A stretch of 64,000 nt of DNA from an uncultured delta proteobacterium (GTDB lineage Bacteria > Myxococcota_A > UBA9160 > JAFDET01): assembly GCA_947259215.1 (NCBI GenBank), contig CAMYLJ010000010.1:101899-165898 (forward strand). Direction: 5' to 3'. Numbering within the stretch: position 1 is the first letter of the stretch; each line of letters begins with the position of its first letter. Made by a program: the position numbers and the translations under genes. Under the pieces are notes generated by a model, which worked only from the letters and a program-made list of their open reading frames with translations, was not told the origin of the DNA and did no database searches. Below are positions 1-9,078 of the stretch, in pieces.

Positions 1-11
1 GTTCGCGCGAT

Positions 12-1211
12 CTACGCGATCTCGGCCTTCTTGTAGAGCGCCACCACCGCGGCGCCGCCGAGACCGAGGTTGTGCTGGAGCGCCACCTTGGCGCCGTCCA
101 CCTGACGGGCGTCCGCCTGGCCGCGGATCTGCCAGCTCAGCTCGGCGCACTGCGCCAGGCCGGTGGCTCCGAGCGGATGGCCCTTGGAGATCAGCCCGCC
201 CGACGGGTTCACCACCACCTGGCCGCCGTAGGTGTTGGCGCCGGAGTCGACGAACTCGCCGGCCTTGCCCTCGGGGCAGAGGCCCAGGCCCTCGTAGGTG
301 ATCATCTCGTTGGCGGAGAAGCAGTCGTGCAGCTCCACCACGTCCACGTCCTCGGGCCCGCAACCGGACTGCTCGTACACCTTCCCGGCCGCGGACCGGG
401 TCATGTCGTAGCCCACGAGCTTGATGCAGCTCTTCTCGTCGAAGGTGCTGGGGTAGTCGGTCGTCATGGCCATGCCGGCGATCTCGACCGCCTGCTCCTG
501 GAGGCCGTGCTGCTTCACGAACTCCTCGCTCGCGAGGATGGCGGAGCCCGAGCCGTCCGACGTGGGGCAGCATTGCAGCTTGGTGAGCGGCTCGTACACC
601 ATGGGGGCGTTCAGGATGTCCTCGAGCGAGTACTCGTCCTGGAACTGGGAGTACGGGTTGTTCACCGAGTGCTTGTGGTTCTTCCAGCCGATCTTGGCGA
701 ACTGCTCGGCCGTGGTGCCGTACTTCTCCATGTGCTCGCGCCCGGCGTTGCCGAAGAACTGAGGCGCCGGCGGGGCCTTGGCGAACCCGCGGGTCTCGAT
801 CATCAGCTTGGCGTGGTGGTCCATCGGGTTGGTGCGGTCCGTGTACTTCACACCGAGGGAGCCCTTCTCCATCTTCTCGAAGCCGAGCGCCATCACGCAA
901 TCCGCGAGGCCGCCCTCGATGAACTGCTTGGCCATGTAGAGTGCGGTGGAGCCCGTCGCGCAGTTGTTGTTGACGTTGTAGATCGGGACGCCCGAGAGGC
1001 CGATCTCGTAGACCGCGCGCTGGCCGCAGGTGGAGTCGCCGTAGCAGTAGCCGACGGCCACCTGCTCCACCGCGTCGTAGGGGATCCCGGCGTCTGCGAG
1101 CGCCCTGGTTCCGGACTCCTTGGCCATCTGGGGGTAGTCCCAGCCCTCCTTCGAGCCAGGCTTCTCGAACTTGGTCATGCCCACGCCGACGACGTACACC
1201 TTCCGGCCCAT
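12..1211 (-). CDS. SCP2-type thiolase / lipid-transfer protein
   Basis: The 399-residue product is a thiolase of the sterol-carrier-protein-X type, which cleaves or forms 3-ketoacyl-CoA thioesters. The nucleophile loop reads NNNCATGS with the Cys at residue 84. The C-terminal active-site segment [10 protein letters not shown] lies near residue 350 and is followed by HNLGLGGA, as in SCP2 thiolases; the second Cys of classical thiolases is absent. The start is the ATG of [16 protein letters not shown], which begins the beta-strand normally found at the N-terminus; the open frame continues upstream only as low-complexity Ala/Arg/Gly sequence. It is the last gene of a minus-strand group and lies 119 bases after the hydrolase gene. 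Its substrate is unknown; a long-chain or steroid-like acyl-CoA is a guess. Confidence 0.92.
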   Translation of the reverse strand: MGRKVYVVGVGMTKFEKPGSKEGWDYPQMAKESGTRALADAGIPYDAVEQVAVGYCYGDSTCGQRAVYEIGLSGVPIYNVNNNCATGSTALYMAKQFIEGGLADCVMALGFEKMEKGSLGVKYTDRTNPMDHHAKLMIETRGFAKAPPAPQFFGNAGREHMEKYGTTAEQFAKIGWKNHKHSVNNPYSQFQDEYSLEDILNAPMVYEPLTKLQCCPTSDGSGSAILASEEFVKQHGLQEQAVEIAGMAMTTDYPSTFDEKSCIKLVGYDMTRSAAGKVYEQSGCGPEDVDVVELHDCFSANEMITYEGLGLCPEGKAGEFVDSGANTYGGQVVVNPSGGLISKGHPLGATGLAQCAELSWQIRGQADARQVDGAKVALQHNLGLGGAAVVALYKKAEIA

Positions 1212-1330
1212 GCGCGCGGATTCTCCTTGCCCCGTGGTGAGTGGGGGAGCGCCAGGTCCGGAGGGGCCCCGGGGGGCGGCGCCGATCGATTCCAGAGTCA
1301 ACCGAGCGTAGCCCAGGCGCGGCGGAGGCG

Positions 1331-2101
1331 TCAGGGCGTGGGCGGCGTCGCGGGGCCGAAGGCTTCCGCCAGGAAGTCGGCGATGCGTCCGACGAGCTCC
1401 GGCCGGGGAGCGAAGAGCCGGGTCCCGTGGCCGCCGCTCGGGAAGATCTCGACCTGCGAAGGCCCCGTGCGCGCCGCGGCCAGCGCGCGCGCGGCGGCGG
1501 CCGCGTTGGCGTCGTCCTCGGCAGCCACCAGCAGCACGGGTCCGGTGAAGCCGCTCGCCGCGTCGGTCACCGCCACGCCGAAGTACGCCTCGCCCGGAGA
1601 GAGCAGGACCAGGGCCCGCACGCCCTCGACCTCCCCCGCCGAGAGCAACGCCACCGAGCAGCCGTAGGACGCGCCCACCAGCGCCAGCCGGTCGCCGCGG
1701 AAGCCGCGCCTCGCGAGGAAGGCGCGCGCCGCCGCCACATCGCGGGGCCCGGCGCGCACCACGTCGCCGAACCCGTCGCGCGGGACGTCCGCCACGCGCA
1801 CGTCCTTCTCCCCCTGACGGGTGGACTGGCCGTGGGTGCGCTGGTCGATCGCCAGCACCGTGATGCCCCGGGCCGTGAGGGCCGGCACCAGCGGCTGCCA
1901 CGCCGAGCGGTCCTGCTGGTACATGTGCAGCAGGATCGCGATCGGGCTCTCGGTGCTCCCCGCCGAGACCAGGTCTCCGTGCAGCACGAAGCCGTCCCGG
2001 GTCTCGAAGGAGACGGGGAACGAGACGGGCTCCCGCGCCTGGGCCCCGCTCGCCAGGGCGAGTCCGAGCGCCAGCAGCGCGAGTCGGGTCGGCTGTCTCA
2101 T
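1331..2101 (-). CDS. Exported alpha/beta hydrolase
   Basis: This 256-residue alpha/beta-hydrolase begins with a signal peptide (about residues 1-22, ending SGAQA), so it probably acts in the periplasm. The fold markers are the oxyanion strand [10 protein letters not shown], the nucleophile elbow GASYG and a late GGHGTRLF that supplies the catalytic His. It resembles dienelactone-hydrolase-like or small esterase families. Its ATG overlaps the stop codon of the upstream thioesterase gene (ATGA), so the two are probably translationally coupled. The substrate cannot be inferred. Confidence 0.85.
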   Translation of the reverse strand: MRQPTRLALLALGLALASGAQAREPVSFPVSFETRDGFVLHGDLVSAGSTESPIAILLHMYQQDRSAWQPLVPALTARGITVLAIDQRTHGQSTRQGEKDVRVADVPRDGFGDVVRAGPRDVAAARAFLARRGFRGDRLALVGASYGCSVALLSAGEVEGVRALVLLSPGEAYFGVAVTDAASGFTGPVLLVAAEDDANAAAAARALAAARTGPSQVEIFPSGGHGTRLFAPRPELVGRIADFLAEAFGPATPPTP

Positions 2102-2958
2102 CGCGATCCTCCGCGGTAGCGCTTCCAGCTCTCCGGCGCGGCCTCGGGGCCGCGCACCAGCAGCGACTGGCTGGCGAAGCCGATGGGCCCGCCCGCGTCG
2201 TAGAGCCGGGCGCAGGCGGTGGCAGCGCCCATCCCGTCCACGCTGGTGCGGGTGTCGAGGCACACCCACTCGCCCTCCAGCGGGCGGTGCAGGTTGAGCG
2301 TGGTGTCCGGGTTGATGGCCACGAAGGGCTGGCGCAGGAAGTACTTCGGGTCGAGCTGGTGGCGTCGGATCACCGCCACGCCATAGACGAAGTCGGAGGC
2401 TGCGGTGACGCGCACCAGTGGCGAGAGCGGCTCGCCCCGCACCAGGGGAACGTCCAGCCGGAACCAGGCGGTCGGCGTTTCGAAGCCAGGTACCGGGCGC
2501 ACCTCGAAGGCCTGGTGCAGCGCCTCTTCCCGGTCTTCGGTCCGCGACCCCCAGGCCAGGTCGGCCGCGTCCGGCGGCAGGGGAGGATGGGGTTCGCTGC
2601 GGCCGTCCACGTCCGGTGGCACCGCCACCTCGCCCACGCGCGTGCGCATGGCGGTCGCGCGCGCGTACTCGGCTCCCTCGCATAGGAGCGAAGCGTCGAC
2701 GTACTCCACGTTGCGGCCGGCGCGACGCAGGCGCGCCTCGGTGCGCACCGGGCGCAGCGGTGCGGCGCGCATGAGGTCGACGGTGAGGCGCGTCACCTGC
2801 ATGGGCCGCTCGCACGGCAGCGACTCCACGGCCCGGGCCAGCAGCCCGAGCATCGGCGTGCCGTGCTGCGTGTCCGGATACCAGGGTCCGCTGCAGAGCG
2901 GCGTCGGCACGAGATCGTCGCCTTCGCGCTCGAACAGGACGCGCTCATCGGGGGGCAT
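2098..2958 (-). CDS. Acyl-CoA thioesterase-like protein (double hotdog)
   Basis: The 286-residue protein has the two-hotdog layout of the TesB-like/4HBT_3 thioesterase group. The first half carries [13 protein letters not shown] and the second [16 protein letters not shown] followed by a second strand set. Such enzymes hydrolyse acyl-CoA to free acid and CoA in the cytoplasm. It starts 43 bases after the SDR gene stops and overlaps the next hydrolase gene by four bases, which fits one operon with the LLM enzyme, amidohydrolase and SDR. The exact acyl substrate is unknown. Some family members are annotated only as thioesterase-superfamily proteins without shown activity. Confidence 0.8.
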   Translation of the reverse strand: MPPDERVLFEREGDDLVPTPLCSGPWYPDTQHGTPMLGLLARAVESLPCERPMQVTRLTVDLMRAAPLRPVRTEARLRRAGRNVEYVDASLLCEGAEYARATAMRTRVGEVAVPPDVDGRSEPHPPLPPDAADLAWGSRTEDREEALHQAFEVRPVPGFETPTAWFRLDVPLVRGEPLSPLVRVTAASDFVYGVAVIRRHQLDPKYFLRQPFVAINPDTTLNLHRPLEGEWVCLDTRTSVDGMGAATACARLYDAGGPIGFASQSLLVRGPEAAPESWKRYRGGSR

Positions 2959-3001
2959 CGCGCGCAGGCTAGCGAAGCGCCGGTGGGGTCGCTCCAGGCC
3001 G

Positions 3002-3763
3002 CTAGCGCGCGATCGCGCCCCCGTCGACGAGCAGCGAGCTTCCGGTGACGAAGGACGCGCGGTCCGAGCAGAGCCAGACCACCGACTCGGCGATCTCCTC
3101 GGGGGTGCCGAGGCGGCCGCCAGGCTGGCCCGCGCGGATCATCTTCTCCACCTCCGGCGCGATCGACATGTACCCGCGCAGCATGGGCGTATCGATGCTG
3201 CCCGGACAGACGGCGTTCACCCGCACGCCGGTGGCGGCGTTCTCGAGTGCGGCGGTCTTCGTGAGCCCGAGGATCGCGTGCTTGCTGGCGGCGTACGGCG
3301 CCAGGCCTGGGACGCCGATGAAGCCGGCGCCGGAGGAGGTGTTGACGATGGCGCCGCCGCCGTGCTTCAGCATGTAGGCGATCTCGTGCTTCAGACACAG
3401 GAAGACGCCGGTCAGGTTCACCGCCAGGGTCTCTTCCCAGGCGGCGAGGTCGATCTCGTGCAGCCCGCCCATGGCTCCGGTGATGCCCGCGTTGTTGTGG
3501 GCGCAGTCGAGGCCGCCGAAGTGAGAGACGGTCTCGGCCACGAGCGCCTCGACCTCGGTCTCGTTCGTCACGTCGCCGGCGAGGAAGGCAGCCTCGCCGC
3601 CCGCCTGCCGGATCGCCACGACCGTCTCCTCGCCGCCGCCGGCGTCCCGGTCCGACGCCACCACCCGCGCGCCTTCCCGCGCGAAGGCCAGCGCAGACGC
3701 CCGGCCGATGCCCGACGCCGCTCCCGTCACCAGGGCGACCTTGCCCTCGAGGATTCCGCTCAC
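3002..3763 (-). CDS. SDR family oxidoreductase
   Basis: A classical short-chain dehydrogenase of 253 residues. It has the NAD(P) motif TGAASGIG near residue 14, NNAG near residue 90, an active-site Ser in NTSSGAGF, and the YAASK catalytic Tyr/Lys. The family reduces or oxidises alcohol/ketone groups. The Asp after the second beta-strand (VVASDRDAG) favours NAD(H). It starts with GTG; that codon overlaps the amidohydrolase stop as GTGA, so translation is probably coupled. In context it probably oxidises a hydroxyl intermediate of the same pathway. Confidence 0.92.
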   Translation of the reverse strand: MSGILEGKVALVTGAASGIGRASALAFAREGARVVASDRDAGGGEETVVAIRQAGGEAAFLAGDVTNETEVEALVAETVSHFGGLDCAHNNAGITGAMGGLHEIDLAAWEETLAVNLTGVFLCLKHEIAYMLKHGGGAIVNTSSGAGFIGVPGLAPYAASKHAILGLTKTAALENAATGVRVNAVCPGSIDTPMLRGYMSIAPEVEKMIRAGQPGGRLGTPEEIAESVVWLCSDRASFVTGSSLLVDGGAIAR

Positions 3764-4857
3764 GTCCGCTCCACCGTCCGGAAGTCGTCAGGCGTCGCCA
3801 CGCCGTAGAGCGCCGCGGCGTTGCGCCAGGTGATCGCGTCGACCGCGTCCTGGGGCACGCCCCGGAACTGCTCCTCCAGCACTTCGCGCGACTTCGGGAA
3901 GGTGCCCTCAGGGTGCGGGTAGTCGGATCCCCAGAGCAGGCAACGGTCCCCCGTCTGCACCCGGTTGGCGATCCCGACGGGGTCGCGCTGGAACGTGACC
4001 GCGCCCTGACGCCGGAAGTACGCGCTCGGCAGGTCGGCCAGCTTCGGACGCACGAACATGTGATGCTCGCGGTAGGCGTCGTCCATCGCCTCGAGGGCCC
4101 ATGCCAGCCAGCCCGCGCCGCACTCGACCATCACCACCCGCAGCGCCGGATGGCGTTCCAGGATGCCCGCGGCGCACAGCAGCGAGGCGGTCTCCAGCGG
4201 GCCCGAGACCGTGACGACGTAGTTGGCGACGGCCCCGCCGGCGCCGCGCAGGGGCGTCTGGCTGCGGCCCGAGCCGGCATGGAAGGAGAGACTCACCGCG
4301 AGCCCCGCCGCCGTCTCCCACAGGGGCTCCCAGGCCGGTTCGTTGTAGGTCAGGGCATCGGAGTGGGCAGGCAGGAGACCCGCCCGCACGCCCCGCGGCG
4401 CCAGGCGCTCGAGCTCGCGCGCGCAGGCGTCGGGCTGGGCGGCCGGCAGCAACGCCACGGGGGCGAAGCGCTCGCCTGCGAAGCGGTCGAAGATCCAGTC
4501 GTTGTAGACCGCACACACGGCGCTCTCGAGGGCGTGGTCCTGGATGGAGTAGGTCGTGAAGAAGGCGAGGTTGGGGTAGAGCACCTCGCCCCAGACGCCG
4601 TCGCCCGCCAGCGCCTCCAGGCGCGCCGCCGGGTCGTGCTCGCCCCATTTCTCCAGGCCGGGGACCGCGCCGTCGGGCATTCCCTCCGGCGCACGGGTGA
4701 GCTTGCGCACGAGCCGGTTCTCCACCAGCAGCGCGATCATGCCGTCGCGCACCTCCACCCGCGGGCCGTCCTCGCGCAGCGCCGGCGGCAGGTTGGCGCT
4801 CCAGAGGTCCGCGGGCTCGCTCACGTGCCCGTCGGCGGAGATGGCCAGCCGGATCAT
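3760..4857 (-). CDS. Amidohydrolase-superfamily protein (ACMSD-like)
   Basis: This 365-residue protein belongs to the amidohydrolase-related family that includes 2-amino-3-carboxymuconate-semialdehyde decarboxylase and many putative hydrolases near acyl-CoA genes. The metal motifs seen are SADGHVSEP at the N-terminus, SFHAG in the middle and LWGSDYPHPEG near the C-terminus, with the conserved Asp. It overlaps both neighbours by four bases (ATGA with the LLM gene, GTGA with the SDR gene), so it sits inside one transcript. Decarboxylation or hydrolysis of a cyclic or aromatic intermediate is a family-level expectation, not shown here. Confidence 0.87.
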   Translation of the reverse strand: MIRLAISADGHVSEPADLWSANLPPALREDGPRVEVRDGMIALLVENRLVRKLTRAPEGMPDGAVPGLEKWGEHDPAARLEALAGDGVWGEVLYPNLAFFTTYSIQDHALESAVCAVYNDWIFDRFAGERFAPVALLPAAQPDACARELERLAPRGVRAGLLPAHSDALTYNEPAWEPLWETAAGLAVSLSFHAGSGRSQTPLRGAGGAVANYVVTVSGPLETASLLCAAGILERHPALRVVMVECGAGWLAWALEAMDDAYREHHMFVRPKLADLPSAYFRRQGAVTFQRDPVGIANRVQTGDRCLLWGSDYPHPEGTFPKSREVLEEQFRGVPQDAVDAITWRNAAALYGVATPDDFRTVERT

Positions 4858-5738
4858 CCCGCCCCCTCGTCCCGCAGCTTCGGGAAGACGTCCTCGGCGA
4901 AGCGCCGGATGCCTTCCTGCTTCTGCGCCAGGTCGTCGCTGAAGCCGCCGTAGAAGAGCCAGGGCATCGTCTGGACGCAGGTGACCCCGACGTCCCGCAC
5001 CCGCCGGTAGCCGTCCACGTCCAGGGCGTCGGTGCAGGCCGCCACCACCTCGAAGGGCTCGTCGGCCCGGCCGCACTCCGCGCGCAGCGAAGCCAGCCGC
5101 GCGCAGATCTCTCGCAGCTCCTCGCTGGTGTGCATGTCCGAGATCCAGCCGTCGCCGAGGCGCGCGGCCCGCTTCAAGGCCGGCTCCGACAGGCCGCCCA
5201 CCACGATGGGGATCGGCTCCGGCGGCGCCGGCTGCATGGAGAGCGGCGCGAAGTCGTAGAACTCGCCGTGGTGCTCGACGACCTCCCCCGTCCAGAGCTT
5301 CTTCAGGACCTCGAGCATCTCGTCGGCGCGCTTGCCGCGCCGGGCGAAGGGCTGCTCGAGCAGCTCGAACTCCTCCTTCATCCAGCCCATGCCGATGCCC
5401 AGGCTGACCCGACCGCCCGCGAAGACGGCGGCGGTGCCGACGGCCTTGGCGACGACGAAGGGATTGCGCAGGGGGAGGATGTAGATGCCCGTCATGAAGC
5501 GCACACGGCGCGTGGCGGCTCCCATCGCCCCGACCGCGACCCATACGTCGGGCCACGGCGTGGGCGCGTCCCAGCGGGGCGATCCGTCCTCGGTATAGGG
5601 GTAGGGGGAGTCGATCTTCTCCGGATGGACCACGTGGTCCGACACCAGGACCACGTCCCACCCGCACTCGTCGGCGGTGCGCGCCAGGGGCAGCCAGTGG
5701 TCCGGCGGGCTGAAGGCGAGGGAGACGGCGAACTTCAT
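4854..5738 (-). CDS. LLM class F420-dependent-type oxidoreductase
   Basis: A luciferase-like TIM-barrel oxidoreductase of 294 residues. It shows the usual N-terminal strand (MKFAVSLAFSPPDHW), VLVSDHVV, a central GRVSLGIGMGWMKEEFE and the IPIVVGGLSEPALKRAARLGDGW segment. Members use F420 or FMN for hydride transfer or monooxygenation. It is the first gene of the minus-strand operon and overlaps the amidohydrolase start by four bases. No F420 synthesis gene lies in the window, so the cofactor is inferred from the subfamily. The promoter should lie within 5739-5900. Confidence 0.92.
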   Translation of the reverse strand: MKFAVSLAFSPPDHWLPLARTADECGWDVVLVSDHVVHPEKIDSPYPYTEDGSPRWDAPTPWPDVWVAVGAMGAATRRVRFMTGIYILPLRNPFVVAKAVGTAAVFAGGRVSLGIGMGWMKEEFELLEQPFARRGKRADEMLEVLKKLWTGEVVEHHGEFYDFAPLSMQPAPPEPIPIVVGGLSEPALKRAARLGDGWISDMHTSEELREICARLASLRAECGRADEPFEVVAACTDALDVDGYRRVRDVGVTCVQTMPWLFYGGFSDDLAQKQEGIRRFAEDVFPKLRDEGAG

Positions 5739-5900
5739 GGGCAACTCTCCGCGCAGACGGCCGATCGGGCGGCCGTAGGGTAGCGGGTCGCCGCCTGCGG
5801 ATCGCACCCGGCGGCCCGGGGTCCTCGCGCGGCAAGGGCTCGTGGCAGCGAACCTCGAGGCCCCCCGGCGCGTAGCACCCGGAGCCGGATGCCGGCCGCC

Positions 5901-5929
5901 TTCCACACCGGGGAGTGGCGGCGTATGAT
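5901..5929 (+). promoter_or_regulatory. Sigma-70-like promoter of the small lipoprotein gene
   Basis: TTCCAC at 5901-5906 and TATGAT at 5924-5929 are separated by 17 bases, a good match to -35/-10 spacing. Transcription would start near 5936, giving a leader of about 60 bases that ends in an AGGAGG ribosome site before the ATG at 5998. The -10 stands out in this GC-rich sequence. This is a pattern match only. Confidence 0.55.
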
Positions 5930-5997
5930 GTGGCGCTCGGGACGGGGGTGGTCGGCAGGGCGGCTCGTCGGGGGCGGGCCGCCCAGGAGGGACGAGA

Positions 5998-6180
5998 ATG
6001 AAGGGATTGACGCTCGGGATCGCCGTGCTCGCGCTGGCAGCCTTCGGCTGCGGTGGCGAGGACACGCCGTCGGTATCGGCGGCGGGCGAGCAGATCGAGG
6101 ACGCCGCCAAGGACGCGGGCGAGGCCACAGGGAAGGCCCTCGAAGACGCGGGCGAGAAGTTGCAGGAGGCGTCCGAGTAG
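5998..6180 (+). CDS. Small Ala/Glu/Lys-rich lipoprotein
   Basis: This 60-residue protein has a 17-residue signal peptide with lipobox LAAFGC, then a short hydrophilic helix of the pattern EDAAKDAGEATGKALEDAGEKLQEA. It resembles entericidin-like or YtxH-like tiny lipoproteins by pattern only; I cannot assign a family. An AGGAGG lies six bases before the ATG. A strong hairpin follows the stop, and another lipoprotein gene begins 69 bases downstream. It is probably an abundant envelope protein, with stress function a guess. Confidence 0.75.
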   Translation: MKGLTLGIAVLALAAFGCGGEDTPSVSAAGEQIEDAAKDAGEATGKALEDAGEKLQEASE

Positions 6181-6189
6181 CGGACCGTC

Positions 6190-6218
6190 GGGGCGGCGCC
6201 GGGCAGCGGCGCCGCCCC
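6190..6218 (+). terminator. GC-rich hairpin between two lipoprotein genes
   Basis: An 11-base-pair perfect stem (arms 6190-6200 and 6208-6218, seven-base loop) starts ten bases after the small lipoprotein stop. There is no T-run after it, so it may be a partial terminator or an mRNA-stabilising structure rather than a complete intrinsic terminator. Confidence 0.45.
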
Positions 6219-6249
6219 GTACACATTGTGCGCCCGAAGGAGGACACGG

Positions 6250-6774
6250 ATGAGGCGGAATGGAATGCTTGCCGGGGTCGCGCTGCTGGCGTTGCTGGCG
6301 ACGCCCCTGGCGGGCTGCGGCGGTGGCGACGACGAGGTCGCAGCTCTCGAGGACGCGATCGGCCAGCTCGAGCAGGCGCGCGAGGCCGTCGAGGAGGCGA
6401 GCGCCGTGCTCGAGGAGCGCCAGAAGGCTGCGGACGAAGCCCGGGGGGCGCTCGGCGAGGCGCGCGAGACGCTGGCCGAAGCCGAGCAGCAGCTGGCTTC
6501 CGCCCAATCAGAGGTGAGCGAGCGCGCCACCGACGACGTGCTGTTCCGGACGATCCAGAAGCGGCTGCTCGATGACGAGGATCTCACCGACGTGGCCATC
6601 TCGGCCCGGGTGGCCGAGGGCGTGGTCGTGCTCTCGGGCAAGGTGCCGGACGCGGACCTGCGCGACCGCGCCCTCGAGATCGCGGGCGCCGTGCCGGGAT
6701 CCGTGGCCGTGGAGAGTCGGATCAGCGTCGTTGGCGGTGAGCCGCCGCCGGTGGCCGAGGGCCCCGCGGAGTAG
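6250..6774 (+). CDS. Lipoprotein with coiled coil and BON domain
   Basis: The 174-residue product has a signal peptide with lipobox LAGC (Cys near residue 23). A heptad-rich helix follows (about 30-95: EDAIGQLEQAREAVEEAS and similar). The C-terminal part (about 97-160: DDVLFRTIQKRLLDDEDL..VVVLSGKVPD..RDRALEIAGAVPG) is a BON domain, typical of OsmY-like envelope proteins that bind membranes. The ATG at 6250 is chosen because AAGGAGG lies just upstream and it starts the signal peptide directly. It ends 15 bases from the convergent hspQ stop, with a GGCCGCGCGGCC palindrome between them. Confidence 0.85.
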   Translation: MRRNGMLAGVALLALLATPLAGCGGGDDEVAALEDAIGQLEQAREAVEEASAVLEERQKAADEARGALGEARETLAEAEQQLASAQSEVSERATDDVLFRTIQKRLLDDEDLTDVAISARVAEGVVVLSGKVPDADLRDRALEIAGAVPGSVAVESRISVVGGEPPPVAEGPAE

Positions 6775-6789
6775 GCCGCGCGGCCGGTG

Positions 6790-7104
6790 TCAGTTGCTCG
6801 CCAGGCGCGAGCGGTAGCGCCCGGCCTCGTAGGCCTCGAAGTACTCTCCCAGCAGCGGGTGCCGCACGGGCTCGTCGCCCGGGTCGGGCTCCAGGTTGCG
6901 CTCGGCCACATAGGTGGTGTGCTGGGCGTCGTGCACCAGCACGTGGTACCAGGGCTCGTCGCGGGGCGGTCGCGAGCGGGCCACCTCCTCGTACCACTCG
7001 TCGCTGCCGGCGAAGACGGGGTCGACGTCGAAGATGACGCCCCGGTAGTCGAAGATGCGGTGATGGATGCGCTGGCCGACCGCGAACCGCGCTTCGGAAG
7101 GCAT
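6790..7104 (-). CDS. hspQ: Heat shock protein HspQ (YccV-like)
   Basis: A 104-residue protein matching the HspQ/YccV hemimethylated-DNA-binding family. It opens with FAVGQRIHHRIFDYRGVIFDVDP, has WYHVLVHD and a TYVAERNLEPD segment, and ends with a short family-like tail. In enterobacteria HspQ is a protease-specificity factor and heat-induced protein. The start lies only 23 bases from the divergent aldolase-like gene, so the two share one small promoter region. Confidence 0.92.
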   Translation of the reverse strand: MPSEARFAVGQRIHHRIFDYRGVIFDVDPVFAGSDEWYEEVARSRPPRDEPWYHVLVHDAQHTTYVAERNLEPDPGDEPVRHPLLGEYFEAYEAGRYRSRLASN

Positions 7105-7127
7105 GCCAGGAGGCTACCCTGGACCCC

Positions 7128-8043
7128 GTGAGCTTGCGAGACGCCACGACTCCCGCGCTCTGCGTCGACGCCGCCGCGCTCGAGCACAACCTCCACGCCA
7201 TGGCCGCCGCGCTGCCGGGCGCCCGCATGCGGCCTCACGTGAAGGCCCACAAGTGCACGGCCCTGGCGCGGCGGCAGGCCGAGGTCGGCCACCGCGGCTT
7301 CACCTGCGCGACCATCCGCGAGATGGAGGGGCTGGCCGCGGCGGGCCTGGGGGAGGACCTGCTGCTGGCCAACGAGGTCCTGGACGCGCGCCGGCTGGGC
7401 GGCCTCGATGCCCGCGTCAGCGTGGCCGTCGATTCCCAGCAGACCATCGCGGCGGCGGCCGAGGGCGGTGTGCGCGAGGTGCTGGTCGACGTGAACGTGG
7501 GGCTGCCGCGTTGCGGCTGCCCGCCGCAGGAGGCCGGCCGGCTGGCGGACGCGGCGCGCCGCGCCGGGCTCGAGGTGCGCGGGGTCATGGGCTACGAAGG
7601 CCACGCCATGCCGATTCGCGACCCCGTCGAGCGTGCGGCGGCCGTCGAGAAGTCGATGCGGCTCCTGCTGCGGGCGCACGCCGAGGTCGGCGGCGAGCTA
7701 CGCGCTGATGGACTCGACCTACGCCTATCCCGAGCTGCCCTTCCGGCCGTCCCTGTGGATCGAGTCCACGGTCATCTCCGTCTCCGAGGCCTACGCGGTC
7801 GCCGACTGCGGCCTGAAGGCCCTGGCGATGGATCACGGCAATCCGACCATCGAGGGAGCGCGGGTGCTCTTCTGCTCCGACGAGCACGTGACCTTCGTGC
7901 CCGACGCGCCGGTCGCGCCCGGCGACCGCGTGCGCGTGCTGCCGACCCACGTGGATCCGACGGTCGCCAAGCACGAGCGCCTGCTGGTGGTGGACGGGGA
8001 GGCCGTGCGCGACGTCTGGGCGGTGGACCTGCGCGGCTGGTGA
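7128..8043 (+). pseudogene. D-threonine aldolase-like (DSD1 family), internally deleted and frameshifted
   Basis: Two frames together spell a PLP-dependent alanine-racemase-fold enzyme of the D-threonine aldolase/D-serine dehydratase type. The first frame (from the GTG at 7128 to about 7695) carries the PLP lysine segment MRPHVKAHKC and GYEGHAM. The second frame (about 7695 to 8043) carries SYALMDSTYAYPELPF, ADCGLKALAMDHG, SDEHVTF and the HxD metal motif in LPTHVDPTVAKHERL. The middle segment that normally holds the phosphate-binding GGTGTY loop is missing; about 305 codons remain of an expected 370 or so. Either the gene is dead or the assembly collapsed here. A TACCCT -10-like box lies seven bases before the GTG. 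Confidence 0.8.
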
Positions 8044-8046
8044 CGC

Positions 8047-9078
8047 TCAGGGCTCCACGTCGCGAGGCCGGACGGCGTAGAAGAGGCAGTCGGCCGACGC
8101 CACGTCGGAGTCCGTGGTCATCATGATCGGCACCAGGTCGCGGGCGATCTCGAGCCGGCCCTCGCGCTCGCGGAAGAACTCGCGCGACACGTCCGAGCCG
8201 TTGGCGCCGTGGGCCTCGAGCGGCCAGCTCGCCGGGTCGCGCAGCCAGCCGACCGGCGTGCCCGGAGCCACCGCCTGGAAGTTGTGCCGGTCGATGTCGC
8301 CGGCCACGGTGAGATCTGCGTCGGGCCGCGGGCCGCCCTCGCCGAACGCCACCCGCACGCCGTCCCGCAGGCACACGCGGACGGGCTCGTGCAGGATCAC
8401 CAGGTGGCGTCCGGGCTTGGTCGGGAGCTCGGGCGTCGCGAAGAACGCGTCGAGCACGGCGCGGGCCGTGGCGTCCGCCGCCGGGTCGCCGGCGCGACCG
8501 CACTCCAGGGTCAGTCCCGGGAAGTCGCCCTCGGTCGCCTCGATCAGGGTGCCCAGGTGGAGATCGCAGTGGATGAAGCGCTCCGCGAAGAGCGCCGCCA
8601 GCGCCAGCCGCTCCGGATCGATGCGGGTGGCCACGGCGTAGGGCGGGTTGTGCCCGGTGTTGTTGTGGACGTCGACGAGCGCCTCGCAGCCCGCGTCGCG
8701 CAGGGCGGCGAGCATCGCCTCGGCCAGGGCCCCTTCCGCTTCGAGGAACGGTGGATGGAAGCAGCGGTTCAGGTCCCGCTCGCCGGGCAGCATGCGGTGG
8801 GCGAAGCCCGGCCCGGCGCGGGCGGCAGCGACGGAGCCGACGAGACACAGCGCGTCGACGGCGGGCTCGGGACCGTCGCGCAGCCAGCCGTGGAGCCCGC
8901 GGAGGCCCGACGGCTCGTTGCCGTGCAGAAGGGTCGTGAAGGCGCGTGCGCGCGAGCGATCGCGACCCGGCACGCGCAGCAGGGTCGGCCCGTGGAGCGA
9001 TGCCAGGAACGCCTCGGGCGTGGCGGGCAGCGAGTCCGGCGGCGGCGCCTCGATCCGGTGCAGCGGTGCCCGGCTCAC
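8047..9078 (-). CDS. Succinylglutamate desuccinylase/aspartoacylase-like zinc hydrolase
   Basis: This 343-residue protein is an M14-like AstE/AspA family member. It has the zinc pair in LLHGNEPSG (HxxE), a third ligand region in DVHNNTGHNPPYA, and the catalytic Glu in LTLECG. The family removes N-acyl groups from amino acids or related amides. The GTG start overlaps the stop of the upstream GCS2-type ligase as GTGA, so the ligase and hydrolase are translationally coupled: one makes, the other cleaves, an amide bond. It ends three bases from the convergent aldolase remnant. Confidence 0.87.
   Translation of the reverse strand: MSRAPLHRIEAPPPDSLPATPEAFLASLHGPTLLRVPGRDRSRARAFTTLLHGNEPSGLRGLHGWLRDGPEPAVDALCLVGSVAAARAGPGFAHRMLPGERDLNRCFHPPFLEAEGALAEAMLAALRDAGCEALVDVHNNTGHNPPYAVATRIDPERLALAALFAERFIHCDLHLGTLIEATEGDFPGLTLECGRAGDPAADATARAVLDAFFATPELPTKPGRHLVILHEPVRVCLRDGVRVAFGEGGPRPDADLTVAGDIDRHNFQAVAPGTPVGWLRDPASWPLEAHGANGSDVSREFFREREGRLEIARDLVPIMMTTDSDVASADCLFYAVRPRDVEP

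Noticed and set aside
1212..1901. Extension of the thiolase frame to 1901
   Set aside because: The added 230 residues are low-complexity Ala/Arg/Gly and overlap the hydrolase gene; the real N-terminus starts at 1211.
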